A stretch of DNA of 64,000 nucleotides from Hafnia alvei (lineage in GTDB: Bacteria > Pseudomonadota > Gammaproteobacteria > Enterobacterales > Enterobacteriaceae). Shown piece after piece: positions 37,731 to 47,690 of the stretch. The stretch spans positions 1 through 64,000 of the forward strand of contig NZ_FMIQ01000037.1 of the NCBI RefSeq assembly GCF_900095695.1. Reading direction: 5' to 3'. The translations under genes and the position numbers were made by a program. The notes under the pieces are model-generated. The model had not been told where the DNA came from, ran no database searches, and was given only the letters and a program-made list of their open reading frames with translations. Every line of letters begins with the position of its first letter. Positions within the stretch are counted from its first letter, which is position 1.

Positions 37731-38734
37731 AAAAGCACCTTGCAACAGGTTTTCTGATCTTGTTCGAACAGAACGAGCGCATCGGTAACGCGCTCAAGTG
37801 GAAAGCTATGGGTGATCAGCTTTTCTGGATGGATTTTCTTTTCCTTCATCCATTCAATAACCTGAGGAAAACGCGCGCTGTTGAGACGCGAGCTGAAGAT
37901 TGAGATTTCCTTACTGGTAATGCTTTGCTGGTTGAGCACGCAAGGATCGGAAGAGAATCCCATAATGCCAATGCGTGCGGCGGGAGAGGCCAGCGCAATA
38001 GCCTGAGGCAATATTGAAGGGTGGCAGGCTGCGTCAACGATAAGCGTCGGGCGAATGCCCTCCTGCTTTAATACTTCCGCTAAATCGAGATGGGTATTGT
38101 CGATGATGCGATCGGCACCGTTCGTCTGTGCCATTTGCAAACGCTCAGAAATACGGTCGGCGACAATAATGGTAGATACGCCATACACGCCGCGTAACGC
38201 TTGAATCACGGTTAGGCCCATTGGCCCCGCACCGTATACCAAGGCCACATCGTTGGGCTGTGGTTTGAGCTGAGCACAAATATTAGCGGCAATGGTAAAG
38301 GGCTCAATCATGGTCGCTTCTGCTTCAGGAATGCTATCGGGGACGACATAAGCATTGCGCGCAGGCGCACAGGCATATTCACTGAACCCACCGTCGCGGT
38401 GTACGCCGATAACCTGCAACTCGGTGCAAACATTTGGCCGGCCAATGGAGCAAGGGTAGCAATGGCCGCAGCTGACAACGGGATCGATAACCACGCGTTC
38501 TCCTCGTCGGCTGGCGTCTACGCCTTCCCCCACGGCATCGATGATGCCGAAGAACTCATGACCAATAACGCGTGGATACTTGGCGAAAGGGTTATGCCCA
38601 CGGAAAATATGCACGTCTGAGCCGCAGATCCCCGCGCGACGCACGCGAACTCTGACTTCACCCGTTGGTGGTTGTGGGATCGGGCGATCCTCAATCACCA
38701 GCTTTTCTGGTTGTTGAATAACGATGCTTTTCAT
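37715..38734 (-). CDS. rspB: Zinc-type alcohol dehydrogenase RspB
   Basis: A 339-residue medium-chain dehydrogenase. The catalytic-zinc residues are in GICGSD and GHEFFG, the structural-zinc cysteines in CGHCYPCSIGRPNVC, and the cofactor site in VYGAGPMGLTVIQAL. It closely matches E. coli RspB. Related enzymes oxidise L-gulonate or L-galactonate at C5; I infer such an aldonate dehydrogenase activity. Sixteen bases separate it from rspA; the transporter gene follows after 123 bp. Confidence 0.94.
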   Translation of the reverse strand: MKSIVIQQPEKLVIEDRPIPQPPTGEVRVRVRRAGICGSDVHIFRGHNPFAKYPRVIGHEFFGIIDAVGEGVDASRRGERVVIDPVVSCGHCYPCSIGRPNVCTELQVIGVHRDGGFSEYACAPARNAYVVPDSIPEAEATMIEPFTIAANICAQLKPQPNDVALVYGAGPMGLTVIQALRGVYGVSTIIVADRISERLQMAQTNGADRIIDNTHLDLAEVLKQEGIRPTLIVDAACHPSILPQAIALASPAARIGIMGFSSDPCVLNQQSITSKEISIFSSRLNSARFPQVIEWMKEKKIHPEKLITHSFPLERVTDALVLFEQDQKTCCKVLLDFNE

Positions 38735-38750
38735 TGGAAATTCCTCTCAG

Positions 38751-39965
38751 TTACCAATTCCACAACGTGCCATCTTCGAGGCGCGCAACGGGCAAATAGG
38801 CAGGCTCATACGGATATTTAGCCGCAAGTTTTTCATCGAATTCGATACCTAGCCCAGGTTTGTCACCCGGATGCATGTAGCCGTTATCGAAGGTCCAGCT
38901 GTGTGGGAACACTTCCAGCATTTGCTCGGAATAGCCCATGTATTCCTGAACGCCAAAATTAGGCACCCACAGATCAAAATGCAGCGCGGCAGCCATGCAA
39001 ATTGGAGAGAGATCGGAAGGGCCGTGAGAGCCGGTGCGAACCTGATACAACGCGGCAAAATCAGCAATACGGCGCATACCGGTGATGCCGCCCGCATGGG
39101 TAATGGTGGTGCGAATATAATCTATCAGCTGTTCTTCAATCAGCTGTTTACAGTCCCAGATGCTGTTGAATACTTCACCCACGGCGATGGGCGTAACCGT
39201 GTGCTGGCGGATCAAACGGAAGCATTCCTGATTTTCCGCAGGCGTTGGATCTTCCATCCAGAACAGACGGTAGTCTTCAATGCTCTTGCCAAAACGTGCG
39301 GCTTCGATCGGCGTGAGGCGGTGATGCATGTCGTGCAGCAGATGTTCGTCAAAGCCAAAACGGTCGCGGACGGCGGCGAATAACTTCGGGGTAAAATCGA
39401 GATATTTTTCCGTTGACCATAGCTGCTCTTCTGGCCAATTGCCCTTGGTGGCAGGTTCATAGGCCAGACCTTTGCCTTTGGACATCCCATAGGTGGTTTT
39501 CATACCTGGTACGCCGCACTGCACGCGAATAGCTTTAAAGCCCAGCTCTTTGTGTTTGGCGTAATCTTCCAACACGTCATCCAGCGAGTGGCCGGTGGTG
39601 TGGCAGTAAACCATCACACCTTCGCGGGATGCGCCGCCGAGCAGTTGATACAACGGCATGTTGGCGGCTTTGGCTTTGATATCCCATAACGCCATATCAA
39701 CGGCAGAAATGGCTGACATCGTGACGGGGCCGCGACGCCAATAAGCGCCCTTATAGAAAAACTGCCAAATATCTTCGATCCTATGCGCGTCGCGTCCGAT
39801 CAGCTGTGGGCAAACGTGATCTTGTAAATAGGAAGCCACCGGCAATTCACGCCCGTTAAGCGTTGCGTCTCCGATGCCGGTTAGCCCGTCGTCGGTGGTG
39901 ATTTTCAGCGTGACAAAATTACGTCCTGGACAGGTAACAAATACTTTAGCTTTAACAATCTTCAT
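38751..39965 (-). CDS. rspA: Enolase-superfamily mannonate-dehydratase-like protein RspA
   Basis: A 404-residue member of the ManD subgroup of the enolase superfamily. Sequence is nearly collinear with E. coli Rsp[58 protein letters not shown], and metal-ligand segments [20 protein letters not shown] and [11 protein letters not shown]. RspA was first linked to stationary-phase signalling; related proteins are weak D-mannonate dehydratases. First gene of the rspA-rspB-transporter-ydfI unit, repressed by RspR in E. coli. Confidence 0.95.
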   Translation of the reverse strand: MKIVKAKVFVTCPGRNFVTLKITTDDGLTGIGDATLNGRELPVASYLQDHVCPQLIGRDAHRIEDIWQFFYKGAYWRRGPVTMSAISAVDMALWDIKAKAANMPLYQLLGGASREGVMVYCHTTGHSLDDVLEDYAKHKELGFKAIRVQCGVPGMKTTYGMSKGKGLAYEPATKGNWPEEQLWSTEKYLDFTPKLFAAVRDRFGFDEHLLHDMHHRLTPIEAARFGKSIEDYRLFWMEDPTPAENQECFRLIRQHTVTPIAVGEVFNSIWDCKQLIEEQLIDYIRTTITHAGGITGMRRIADFAALYQVRTGSHGPSDLSPICMAAALHFDLWVPNFGVQEYMGYSEQMLEVFPHSWTFDNGYMHPGDKPGLGIEFDEKLAAKYPYEPAYLPVARLEDGTLWNW

Positions 39966-40042
39966 CGTTGAATTTCCTTAGCGCGGATTTTTCTCTGCTT
40001 GGAATGTGACCTTAATGATGACGGAAACATAAACCTGACATA

Positions 40043-40060
40043 ACTACCATACAAGTATAA
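40043..40060. promoter_or_regulatory. Possible RspR operator upstream of rspA
   Basis: ATAC-aa-GTAT (40049-40058) is a short palindrome about 85 bases before the rspA start, in the promoter region. A related but differently spaced palindrome (CATACGTATG) lies at the rspR start. FadR-type GntR regulators often bind such TAC/GTA half-sites. This is a suggestion only. Confidence 0.35.
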
Positions 40061-40192
40061 TGATCGAAATTTGCCCGATGAGATCACGGTTTTAGCTGAG
40101 GAAGAAAAATGAAAGGTGCGTAGAGAGTGCCCCTCCTAAATAGGGAAGGGCAGGGTGAAAATTAGAGAAAATTAGGGCTTTTTACGGCCTTA

Positions 40193-41092
40193 TTAGCCAA
40201 TCAGTGGGCAGTTTGGCGGCAGACGCAGGCTGATGGCATCGGGTTCGATTTCAATGCGAAAATGCTTGGCGCTCAAGGGCTCGCCGTCCAGATTGAGCGT
40301 CATTTCATGAGGTGAGGTAATTTCTAACCACGGCAACGAGGCCTCAATGACGTTTTTATTGCTTTCGCCTTTGAGCAGGCTTTCTAGCAGCGCGGGCAGC
40401 AGCTCATCAGAGGTTAAAACGCGCAGATCCAGTTTTCCATCATTGATTAAGGCCTCGGGGCACAACGGCTGCCCACCACCTGCTTGACGGCCATTGCCGA
40501 TGGCAACCACCAGCGCATTGCCTTCCCAATGGAAATCAGGGCCGGAAATCTGGCAAAAATCAGCCTTGAGCGTATCCATTCGCAGAATCCCATGTAGGAA
40601 ATAAGAGGCCCCACCGAGAATGGATTTTAATTTCTCAGGCGTTTCGGTAGTGATTTTGGTGCCGAATCCGCCGGTCGCCATATTGATAAAAACGCGTTTA
40701 TCGTTGATGCGGGCAAAGTCGATCGCTACTGCGCGCCCTTGCAAAGCGAGTTGTAGCGCCGCCTGAGGTTCTTCAGGAATTAAACAGGCGGTAGCAAAAT
40801 CATTGGCTGTGCCAAGCGGTAACACGGCTAAGACAGGGCGGGAGGATTCACTGTGTTGGCTCAGCGCATCAGACACTTCGTTAATGGTGCCATCGCCGCC
40901 GCCGGCCACAATCGTTTCGACGCCGAGCTCTACGGCCTCCGCCACATAGCGTTTAGCGTCACCATGTTCCCACGTCACGCGTACATGCAGGGTATTTCCC
41001 GCGGTGCGCAACCCGTCAATCGCTTCACGTACGTCCTGATTGCCGGCGCCTTTGCCGTTCAAGATAACTAACGCGGAGTGTAATTGATGCAT
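40193..41092 (-). CDS. yegS: Lipid kinase YegS
   Basis: A 299-residue diacylglycerol-kinase-like protein. The nucleotide-binding motif is [16 protein letters not shown] and the second [10 protein letters not shown]. Length and sequence match E. coli YegS, which phosphorylates phosphatidylglycerol in vitro. The ATG at 41092 has AGGAG upstream. It is transcribed on its own; CyaR and trhP lie upstream on the same strand. Confidence 0.95.
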   Translation of the reverse strand: MHQLHSALVILNGKGAGNQDVREAIDGLRTAGNTLHVRVTWEHGDAKRYVAEAVELGVETIVAGGGDGTINEVSDALSQHSESSRPVLAVLPLGTANDFATACLIPEEPQAALQLALQGRAVAIDFARINDKRVFINMATGGFGTKITTETPEKLKSILGGASYFLHGILRMDTLKADFCQISGPDFHWEGNALVVAIGNGRQAGGGQPLCPEALINDGKLDLRVLTSDELLPALLESLLKGESNKNVIEASLPWLEITSPHEMTLNLDGEPLSAKHFRIEIEPDAISLRLPPNCPLIG

Positions 41093-41532
41093 GTGTTTTC
41101 TCCTGAAGGGGTAAAAATACTAATTCTTACATTGTTATAACATAGATATTCATCCTGTTTTACCTGTATGAATTGCATTCATCAATGAATATTAATGAAA
41201 CCGCTCTCATCGGGAAATATAACGTAATAAATGACGCTGAAAGGTTTCAGTTGAAAGGAATAAATGAATTGATTAAATATAAAATTAACTTTAATTAAGT
41301 AAAATGATTAATTAAAAGCTTAATAAGCCATTTCCTGATTTCTAGGTTATTTAAAATTATCTAGATATCGGATGCGATAATCTGAAAAATAAATTAATTT
41401 ACCAAAGTAACTATCATGTAACATATTGATTGTAAAAGGGCAGGTATTTTTCTGTGCGGTGGTGAGTAAATAAGGAATAGAAAGATTAACGAATTTAAAT
41501 AGTTGACTTAGGGGATTATAAAACGTTGAGTA
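41093..41532. other. AT-rich gap between yegS and cyaR with no recognised gene
   Basis: About 440 bp of low-GC sequence upstream of yegS. I see no convincing ORF, tRNA or repeat here. The yegS promoter should lie in its left part. Confidence 0.5.
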
Positions 41533-41611
41533 AAAAAGAAAACCAGCCCAAGGGAGATTGGGCTGGCAAGGAGGTGGTTCCTAGTATTGCTTTTTCGTTA
41601 TATCTTTTTGC
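41533..41611 (-). ncRNA. cyaR: CyaR small RNA (RyeE)
   Basis: On the minus strand, a 79-base transcript starts GCAAAAAGATATAACG and contains AGGAACCACCTCCTTGCC, matching the conserved target-pairing core of E. coli CyaR (GGAACCACCTCCTTAGCC). It ends with CCAGCCCAA/TTGGGCTGG (41543-41566, loop TCTCCC as in CyaR) and TTTTCTTTTTT. The locus next to trhP (yegQ) is the E. coli position. CyaR is an Hfq-dependent RNA that represses ompX, luxS and others. The terminator stem sequence differs from E. coli, while its loop TCTCCC is kept. Located by position, core sequence and promoter. Confidence 0.92.
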
Positions 41612-41617
41612 CACTCA

Positions 41618-41660
41618 ATAATATCTATATACGATAAGTTTAAGTGTGATCTTAATCTTA
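41618..41660 (-). promoter_or_regulatory. CRP-dependent cyaR promoter
   Basis: On the minus strand, TAAGA-TTAAGA-TCACA (plus 41645-41660) is a CRP site with one perfect half, centre 41652.5. TATTAT (plus 41618-41623) is a good -10 box. The predicted start at 41611 is 41.5 bases from the CRP centre, as in class II CRP promoters. CyaR is cAMP-CRP activated in E. coli. Confidence 0.8.
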
Positions 41661-41745
41661 TATTCGGAATATTAAGTACAAAAAGAGATAAAAAAAAGCG
41701 CAGCTTATAAGAAATAAGCTACGCCTAGGCGTTTAGCGGGCCGAA

Positions 41746-43116
41746 TTACGCTGGTGTATGCGGATTGCGCGTATCGGTGCCTGCCAAATTACGCATCAAT
41801 AGCGCGAATTCAAGATCCAAATCTTCAGGAACAGGGATATAGACAATATGCCCGTCTCCCGGCGCGACTTGAGTTGGCTCGCCTTTCTTGTTTTGCATCG
41901 CTTCAAGCGTGAACTGCACGTTGCCTTTTGGCGTCATCATTTCAACGCTGTCGCCTAATGAGAACTTATTCTTCACCAAGACTTCGGCATAACCCTCGCG
42001 GCGTGCTCCTGTCAGTTCGCCAACAAACTGCTGGCGATCGGATACAGAATAGCCATAGTCGTAGTTCTGTTGATCTTCGTGCACGTGGCGACGCAGGAAA
42101 CCTTCGGTATAGCCACGGTGCGCTAATGCTTCCAGCGTGGTGAGCAACGTTGGGTCGAGCGGTTTACCCGCCACTGCGTCATCAATCGCGCGGCGGTATA
42201 CCTGAGCGGTACGAGCGACGTAGTAGAAGGACTTAGTACGACCTTCAATTTTCAATGAATGAACGCCCATTTGGGTCAGTCGCTCAACGTGCTGAATCGC
42301 ACGCAGGTCCTTGGAGTTCATGATGTAGGTGCCGTGCTCGTCTTCGAATGCGCTCATGTATTCGCCCGGGCGCATCGCTTCTTCTAACATAAAGACTTTA
42401 TCGGTCGGTGCGCCGATACCCAGCGTTGGCTCAGCGGGGACTTCGGTAACAGGGATCGGTTCATGAACGTGAACGATATTGCCGACGGTATCTTCTTTGC
42501 CTTCCTGAACTTTATATTCCCAACGGCAGGCGTTGGTGCAGGTGCCCTGATTAGGGTCACGCTTGTTGATATAGCCGGAAAGCAGGCAGCGGCCAGAATA
42601 GGCCATGCACAGTGCGCCATGCACAAAGATTTCAAGCTCCATATCAGGAACCTGCTGGCGAATTTCTTCAATTTCTTCCAGAGAAAGCTCGCGCGACAGG
42701 ATCACGCGGGTCAGCCCCATTTGCTTCCAGAATTTTACCGTCGCCCAGTTAACCGCGTTTGCCTGTACTGAAAGATGAATTGCCATCTCAGGGAAGGCTT
42801 CGCGCACCATGGAAATCAATCCCGGATCGGACATAATCAGCGCGTCCGGCCCCATTTCGATAACCGGTTTGAGGTCACGTAGGAAGGTTTTCAATTTGGC
42901 ATTGTGCGGCGCGATATTCACCACCACGTAGAATTTTTTACCCAGCGCATGTGCTTCATTGATGCCGAGGGCGAGGTTCTCATGGTTGAATTCGTTGTTG
43001 CGAACACGCAGGCTGTAACGAGGTTGACCGGCATAAACAGCATCAGCGCCATAGGCGAACGCATAGCGCATGTTTTTCAGCGTACCGGCCGGAGAGAGTA
43101 ATTCCGGAGTAAACAT
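41746..43116 (-). CDS. trhP: tRNA 5-hydroxyuridine synthase TrhP (YegQ, U32 family)
   Basis: A 456-residue peptidase-U32-family protein; E. coli TrhP installs ho5U34 in tRNAs using prephenate. Collinear with E. coli YegQ: MFTPELLSPAGTLKNMRYAFAYGADAVYAGQPRYSLR, FVHGALCMAYSGRCLLSGY, NQGTCTNACRWEY (cysteines for the iron-sulfur site) and KIEGRTKSFYYVARTAQVYR. ATG 43116 is used; the open frame upstream to 43254 covers the promoter and is discarded. It precedes cyaR on the same strand, as in E. coli. Confidence 0.96.
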   Translation of the reverse strand: MFTPELLSPAGTLKNMRYAFAYGADAVYAGQPRYSLRVRNNEFNHENLALGINEAHALGKKFYVVVNIAPHNAKLKTFLRDLKPVIEMGPDALIMSDPGLISMVREAFPEMAIHLSVQANAVNWATVKFWKQMGLTRVILSRELSLEEIEEIRQQVPDMELEIFVHGALCMAYSGRCLLSGYINKRDPNQGTCTNACRWEYKVQEGKEDTVGNIVHVHEPIPVTEVPAEPTLGIGAPTDKVFMLEEAMRPGEYMSAFEDEHGTYIMNSKDLRAIQHVERLTQMGVHSLKIEGRTKSFYYVARTAQVYRRAIDDAVAGKPLDPTLLTTLEALAHRGYTEGFLRRHVHEDQQNYDYGYSVSDRQQFVGELTGARREGYAEVLVKNKFSLGDSVEMMTPKGNVQFTLEAMQNKKGEPTQVAPGDGHIVYIPVPEDLDLEFALLMRNLAGTDTRNPHTPA

Positions 43117-43156
43117 AGGTTTGTATTTCTCTTTAAAGGTCTGATCACAAGTCAGT

Positions 43157-43214
43157 CTGTACCTGTAGGTACAGTGAAGGCGGGCATTATAGAGGGTTCG
43201 GCGAGGGAGCACAA
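43157..43214 (-). promoter_or_regulatory. trhP promoter with palindromic leader
   Basis: On the minus strand TTGTGC (plus 43209-43214), 17 bases, then TATAAT (plus 43186-43191) form a sigma-70 promoter. Just downstream of the expected start lies a perfect 18-bp palindrome, CTGTACCT-gt-AGGTACAG (43157-43174), which could be an operator or a leader hairpin. Its arm spacing does not fit a LexA box. Confidence 0.65.
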
Positions 43215-43250
43215 TGAATGTGGGGGCATTGGGTTGCCCCCGCAAGATAA

Positions 43251-43592
43251 TCACCCGTGCGTCAAATCTCTGATATCCGTCGTTGCGCCGTTTTTCACCA
43301 CCGACTGGATCCCTTTTCGTGCGGCGCTCTCAGAGCTATACATTTCACTGGTGCCGATCACCTGATGATTCTTTGCTTTGAGAATGAAATAGGGCTGATC
43401 GCTGCTGCTGTTTTTGATCTCAAACTGCGCTTCATCGGGGGAGTTTGACTGTACCGATGCGATGCCGTTGTCAGCAGATGCCTTACTGGCATACATTTCG
43501 CTGGAAAGAATAATCTCTCCATTGCTGGCTTTTAGATTGAAGTGGAACTGTCCGTTCTTCGCTTTTTTGATTTCGTAATAGCCGATTGCCAT
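43251..43592 (-). CDS. yegP: DUF1508 protein YegP
   Basis: A 113-residue protein made of two copies of the DUF1508 repeat: FHFNLKASNGEIILSSEMYASKASADNGIASV and PYFILKAKNHQVIGTSEMYSSESAARKGIQSV. It matches E. coli YegP (110 aa), the neighbour of yegQ. No function is established. The start at 43592 has GGAGAT upstream. Confidence 0.94.
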   Translation of the reverse strand: MAIGYYEIKKAKNGQFHFNLKASNGEIILSSEMYASKASADNGIASVQSNSPDEAQFEIKNSSSDQPYFILKAKNHQVIGTSEMYSSESAARKGIQSVVKNGATTDIRDLTHG

Positions 43593-43796
43593 GGGTATCT
43601 CCTAAATCTATCCCCGCCATACTTTAAGCTGCGTCAGCGTTAGCCGCGCTCGCAACGTGAATAATGACGGATAAGTTTTGCAGTGATTAACTGCGTCAAT
43701 GAGAGTGAGATGGATGCCGTTTACGCTGAATAAATCAGGATAAGTATAGACAATGGCTGGATATTTGCAGGCATTTACCTGATTGGAGGAAGATAA

Positions 43797-43829
43797 GAAA
43801 GGGCGCTCCCGCGGCAGGCACGGGAGCGG
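43797..43829 (-). terminator. Probable terminator after baeR
   Basis: CGCTCCCG (43804-43811) and CGGGAGCG (43821-43828) form an 8-bp stem. On the minus strand it is followed by CCCTTTCTTATC. It lies 12 bases after the baeR stop and would end the mdtABCD-baeSR transcript. Confidence 0.65.
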
Positions 43830-43840
43830 TGATGGCGATT

Positions 43841-44566
43841 TTACAGCACTTTACACGGTGCGCCTTCCCAGCGATAACCGATGCCGTAAACCGAGCGAAT
43901 AAACGGCTCGCCGTTTTCGAGCTGCTCCAACTTACGGCGTAAGTTTTTAATGTGGCTATCGACGGTGCGGTCGGTGACGACGCGATAATCATCGTATAGA
44001 TGATTGAGCAGTTGCTCGCGCGAAAGCACGGTGCCGGGCTGTGTCGCCAGCGTTTTCAATAGCCGAAATTCAGCCGGCGTTAAATCTAGCAGCTGATCTT
44101 TAAAACTGGCCTGATAGCGGTTTTCATCGATGATCAGAACCGGTTCGGCGTTCGCTTCATTTTGGCGTACGCAGCGACGTAAAATGGTTTTGACGCGCGC
44201 CACGACTTCACGCGGGCTGTAGGGCTTGCAGATATAGTCATCGGCGCCAATTTCCAGCCCCAGCAGGCGGTCTATTTCTTCAATTTTCGCCGTTACCATC
44301 ACAATCGGCACATCAGAGAAGCGACGGATTTCGCGGCACAGCGTTAGACCATCGGTGCCGGGCAGCATTAAGTCCAGCAGAATTAAATCCGGTGGCGTTT
44401 GATGGACATAGGGCAATACCTGATTTCCATCTGCTAGCAAGTGGGGCTGATATCCGCCTGCGGTTAGATAGTCGATCAGCAGTTGTCCTAGCTTGGGTTC
44501 ATCTTCGACGATCAACACGCGTTGTCCTGCGGGGTCAACGTCCATGATTCCAGCAATACTGTTCAT
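43841..44566 (-). CDS. baeR: Envelope-stress response regulator BaeR
   Basis: A 241-residue OmpR/PhoB-type regulator: receiver with EDE at 21-23, Asp65 in LLDLMLPG and Lys in ICKPYSPRE, then a winged-helix output domain ([38 protein letters not shown]). It activates mdtABCD and spy-like genes in response to envelope stress. ATG 44566 has AAGG eight bases upstream; ATG 44572 would sit too close to it. It follows baeS by 16 bases. Confidence 0.96.
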   Translation of the reverse strand: MNSIAGIMDVDPAGQRVLIVEDEPKLGQLLIDYLTAGGYQPHLLADGNQVLPYVHQTPPDLILLDLMLPGTDGLTLCREIRRFSDVPIVMVTAKIEEIDRLLGLEIGADDYICKPYSPREVVARVKTILRRCVRQNEANAEPVLIIDENRYQASFKDQLLDLTPAEFRLLKTLATQPGTVLSREQLLNHLYDDYRVVTDRTVDSHIKNLRRKLEQLENGEPFIRSVYGIGYRWEGAPCKVL

Positions 44567-44582
44567 ACCCATTACCTTCCTC

Positions 44583-45956
44583 TTAGCTCTCTGTATCAAG
44601 CGGCAACTGCAGGCTGACGGTTAAGCCTCCCAGCGGTGAGTGCTCTGCGGTCATTTGTCCGCCGTGTGCTTCTACTATATTTTGGCAGATAGATAATCCT
44701 AAACCGGAGCCGCCGCTGGCGCGGTTGCGCGAGCCTTCTGCGCGATAAAAACGTTCAAATATTTTCTTGAGTTGGTCATCGGTCACGCCGGGGGCGCTGT
44801 CGTGCCAATAAAGCTGCAAATAGGTATCGCGGATTTGTCCTTGTACCTTGAGTTGCCCGTTGCCATCAGTATAACGCAGGCTATTTTCGAATAAATTATT
44901 GAACAGCTGTAACAAGCGGTCAGGATCGCCAAACACACAGGCTTTTTCGGGCAGGTCGAGCGAAAGCACAATGTTTTTCATTGCGAAGCGATCGTGGAAT
45001 GCGCTAGCGGCGATTTGTACTAGATGAATGACGTCAATGTGCTCTTTGCGGTAGGCGAGGGCGCCTGCGTCAGACATAGAGAGCTGATGCAGATCGTTGA
45101 CCAGTTTGGTTAACGTGCTCACTTCGGCCTGCAACGAGGCCAACGAATCCTGCGTCATTTGACGAACGCCGTCTTGCATCGCTTCTAATTCACCCCGCAG
45201 CACCGCCAGCGGCGTGCGTAGCTCATGGGAAACGTCGGCCATGAGCGCGCGGCGAATATGCTCATTTTTTTCCAGCGTGATGGCAAGCTGGTTGAAGTCT
45301 TGTGCCAGCTTGCCCAATTCGTCACGTGATTCCACTTCAACGCGGGTAGAAAAATTACCGGCGGCGAGCCGATGCATGGCGTCGACTAAGCGTTTAACCG
45401 GGGCGAGCATACTGCGTGATAGCGCCCAGGTAACGCCCGCCGCCAGCAGCGTCGCCAGTGCCACAATCAGCCAGCTGGTGCGCCGTTGCTGTAAATCGAA
45501 GTTGATATCGGTATTCCGCGTCAACCGCTCCGGCGGTGTCGTGACCACCCATCCCACCGTGCTTCCTTGATACGTCACCGGTTGGCGTGTGCCTTCGGTG
45601 GGTATCTCGCCAGGCGGCCCAACCATTTTGCGATTTTTGCTATCAATCACCCAAAACGGCGTACGCCAGCCGTGCGGAGGCAGCGTATCGTTGCCTTCGT
45701 TGCTTTGCTCAATGTTATGCATGATCTGAAAAATCACACGGTCGTTATGGCGAAGAAAGCGCCAGCTTCCGGCCTGCGCATAGCGCTCTTCTAACTCAGA
45801 GGCCAGCAGCCGCACTCGCTGTTCATTGCCGTGTTTGATGTAGTCGATAAAGCCGCGCTCGAAGCTTAGACGCACGCCCCAGTGCATGGTGATCAACACC
45901 AGAATGCAGGTGGAGAAAATGGCAAGAAACAGCTTGCCTGTGATACCGAGCTTCAT
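44583..45956 (-). CDS. baeS: Envelope-stress sensor histidine kinase BaeS
   Basis: A 457-residue inner-membrane kinase. TM1 is about 10-28, the periplasmic sensor about 30-165, TM2 about 166-185, then HAMP ([17 protein letters not shown]), the H-box [21 protein letters not shown] and an HATPase domain with [11 protein letters not shown] and [19 protein letters not shown]. It overlaps mdtD by four bases (ATGA). Pairs with BaeR. Confidence 0.96.
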   Translation of the reverse strand: MKLGITGKLFLAIFSTCILVLITMHWGVRLSFERGFIDYIKHGNEQRVRLLASELEERYAQAGSWRFLRHNDRVIFQIMHNIEQSNEGNDTLPPHGWRTPFWVIDSKNRKMVGPPGEIPTEGTRQPVTYQGSTVGWVVTTPPERLTRNTDINFDLQQRRTSWLIVALATLLAAGVTWALSRSMLAPVKRLVDAMHRLAAGNFSTRVEVESRDELGKLAQDFNQLAITLEKNEHIRRALMADVSHELRTPLAVLRGELEAMQDGVRQMTQDSLASLQAEVSTLTKLVNDLHQLSMSDAGALAYRKEHIDVIHLVQIAASAFHDRFAMKNIVLSLDLPEKACVFGDPDRLLQLFNNLFENSLRYTDGNGQLKVQGQIRDTYLQLYWHDSAPGVTDDQLKKIFERFYRAEGSRNRASGGSGLGLSICQNIVEAHGGQMTAEHSPLGGLTVSLQLPLDTES

Positions 45957-47377
45957 GGTTCCTCCTTGCGGCGGCGCGCTGTGCGCTCAAGAGTGCTGTT
46001 TTCCAACGTGTCGTCCGGGACGCGTAAAAATACCAGCGCGGGTAGGGCAATAATCAGGGCAATGCAGACATAGGTGAATAAAAATGCCTGATGGATCTCT
46101 AGGCTATTAGCGATGATTTGATGATGTGAGAACATGCCGAGCAGGAGACCCGCTACGCTTACGCCCAAGCTCATAGAAAGTTGCATGATCATCGACAGTA
46201 AACTGTTGCCGCTGCTGGCGAGTTCATCGGGTAAATCTTTCAGCGTGAGCGTATTCATTGATGAAAAACGCATGGCGTTAATCATGCCTTGAAAGAACAG
46301 CACCAGCGGAATAGCCCAGAGGCTGATATACATTGCGGTAAACGGCAGCGCCAAACTCACCACCGCTAACGCCAACGTGGCTCCGACCAATACCCGACGA
46401 TAGCCAAACTGATTCACCACCCGCACCACGATACGCTTCATGCCCATACTGCCGATAATCATCGGGATCATCATCAGCCCTGCGTGAAACGGCGAAAATC
46501 CCATACCGATTTGCAGGAAAATCGGCGTCATAAATGGCAGCATTCCGCTGCCGATCCGCCCGAGAAAACTGCCGCTCAGCCCGAGAGAGAATGTTTTGGT
46601 TTTGAGCAGTTCGAGGCTAAACAGCGGGGCATCGCTGCGTTTGGCGTGCCAATAGTAACTGGCTAGAGCAATACCGCCGGACAATATCAGGCCGTAAATC
46701 ATGTTGGTCTCAAGCCCAAGCCCTTTATGACCATCGAGCGCCAGCGTCAGCGTTGCCATCCCAACGGCGAGCATGACAAATCCCCTGATATCAAAACGCC
46801 GCGTTTGCATACTGTAATTGGGCATCAGCCACAGCGTTGCTATGGCGCCGATAATACCCACGGGTAAGTTGATTAAAAATATCCAGTGCCAACTGGCATA
46901 TTGCACTAGAAATCCGCCTAGTGCAGGGCCAACCAGTGGGCCAATTTGGCCGGGGAGCGTAACGAAGGTCATCGCCGCCATATATTGGCTACGTGGCACA
47001 ATTTTCATCACGGTTAAACGCCCAACCGGCACCATCATGGCGCCGCCAATACCTTGCAGCACGCGAGCCATCAGCAGTTGGTTTAGGGTTTCAGCCTGAG
47101 CACAAAACAGAGAGCCCAGCGTAAACAAAATAATTGCGCTGAAGAAAACACGTTTCACGCCCACGCGGTCGGCTAGCCAGCCGCTGGCGGGTAACATCAC
47201 CGCCACGGTGAGTACATAGGCCACCACCACCGACTGCATGCGCAGCGGGCTTTCCCCAAGGCTTGCGGCCATTGCGGGCAACGCCGTGTTGACGATGGTG
47301 GTATCCAGCGTTTGCATGAAAAAGCCAAAAGCGACAATCCATAGCTGCCAGCGGACCGAGGCGGATTGTTCAGGCAT
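45953..47377 (-). CDS. mdtD: MFS transporter MdtD (DHA2 family)
   Basis: A 474-residue, fourteen-helix DHA2-type MFS protein. Motif A-like [11 protein letters not shown] and motif C-like [13 protein letters not shown] are visible. It matches E. coli MdtD (YegB), part of the mdtABCD operon; E. coli evidence links it to efflux of iron citrate or similar compounds and it is not needed for MdtABC pump activity. Here it is separated from mdtC by 313 bp containing a structured repeat, unlike the tight E. coli junction. Confidence 0.94.
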   Translation of the reverse strand: MPEQSASVRWQLWIVAFGFFMQTLDTTIVNTALPAMAASLGESPLRMQSVVVAYVLTVAVMLPASGWLADRVGVKRVFFSAIILFTLGSLFCAQAETLNQLLMARVLQGIGGAMMVPVGRLTVMKIVPRSQYMAAMTFVTLPGQIGPLVGPALGGFLVQYASWHWIFLINLPVGIIGAIATLWLMPNYSMQTRRFDIRGFVMLAVGMATLTLALDGHKGLGLETNMIYGLILSGGIALASYYWHAKRSDAPLFSLELLKTKTFSLGLSGSFLGRIGSGMLPFMTPIFLQIGMGFSPFHAGLMMIPMIIGSMGMKRIVVRVVNQFGYRRVLVGATLALAVVSLALPFTAMYISLWAIPLVLFFQGMINAMRFSSMNTLTLKDLPDELASSGNSLLSMIMQLSMSLGVSVAGLLLGMFSHHQIIANSLEIHQAFLFTYVCIALIIALPALVFLRVPDDTLENSTLERTARRRKEEP

Positions 47378-47466
47378 GGATAAAGCTCCGGTAAGTTAAG
47401 TCATTATTTAGGTTCAGTGAGTTATTCCGAACGCTAACAGACATTGTTGTTTTACTGTGTGAACCA

Positions 47467-47681
47467 GCAAGCGTCCGGACTAGGGGGCTCGCCGCCGCCC
47501 CCTAGTGACCCGGCTCTGCACCACACCACCTACCAGCCTGCTGCGCAGGTTCCTTCGCTGCAAACTCTGGGCTTAATCGCACCATCGTAGAGTCGTTCCC
47601 GACTCCCTACGATTCTCGCGGCGTCCATGCCGCTCGTGCTTGCCCGCCGTTTTCCGCTCAGCTGTCCGGTAATGTGCCGCT
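47467..47681 (-). repeat. Multi-hairpin intergenic repeat, copy B (mdtC-mdtD)
   Basis: The reverse-oriented partner of the 6581-6788 element. In plus coordinates its stems are ACTAGGGGGC/GCCCCCTAGT (47479-47506, perfect 10 bp), CCTGC/GCAGG (47537-47549), ATCGTA/TACGAT (47584-47589 and 47608-47613) around GAGTCG/CGACTC (47590-47605), and GCGGC/GCCGC (47618-47633). Read on the minus strand the linkers AGCGGCAC, CAAGCACGAGC, GGTGCGATTAA, AGAGCCGGG and CCGGACGC coincide with copy A. Stem sequences differ but keep pairing. It lies in the sense direction of the mdt operon. Confidence 0.85.
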
Positions 47682-47690
47682 GTACAAGGT

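Noticed and set aside
43157-43174. LexA box before trhP
   Set aside because: CTG and CAG arms are present but 12 bases apart instead of 10, so it does not fit the SOS box, unlike the perfect one before sbmC.
47467-47681. Relic of a group II intron or a retron RNA
   Set aside because: GAGCCGGG-hairpin-CCGGACGC resembles intron domains superficially, but no reverse transcriptase remnant, no recognisable catalytic domain V and no exon-binding layout could be found. The intergenic repeat reading is simpler.
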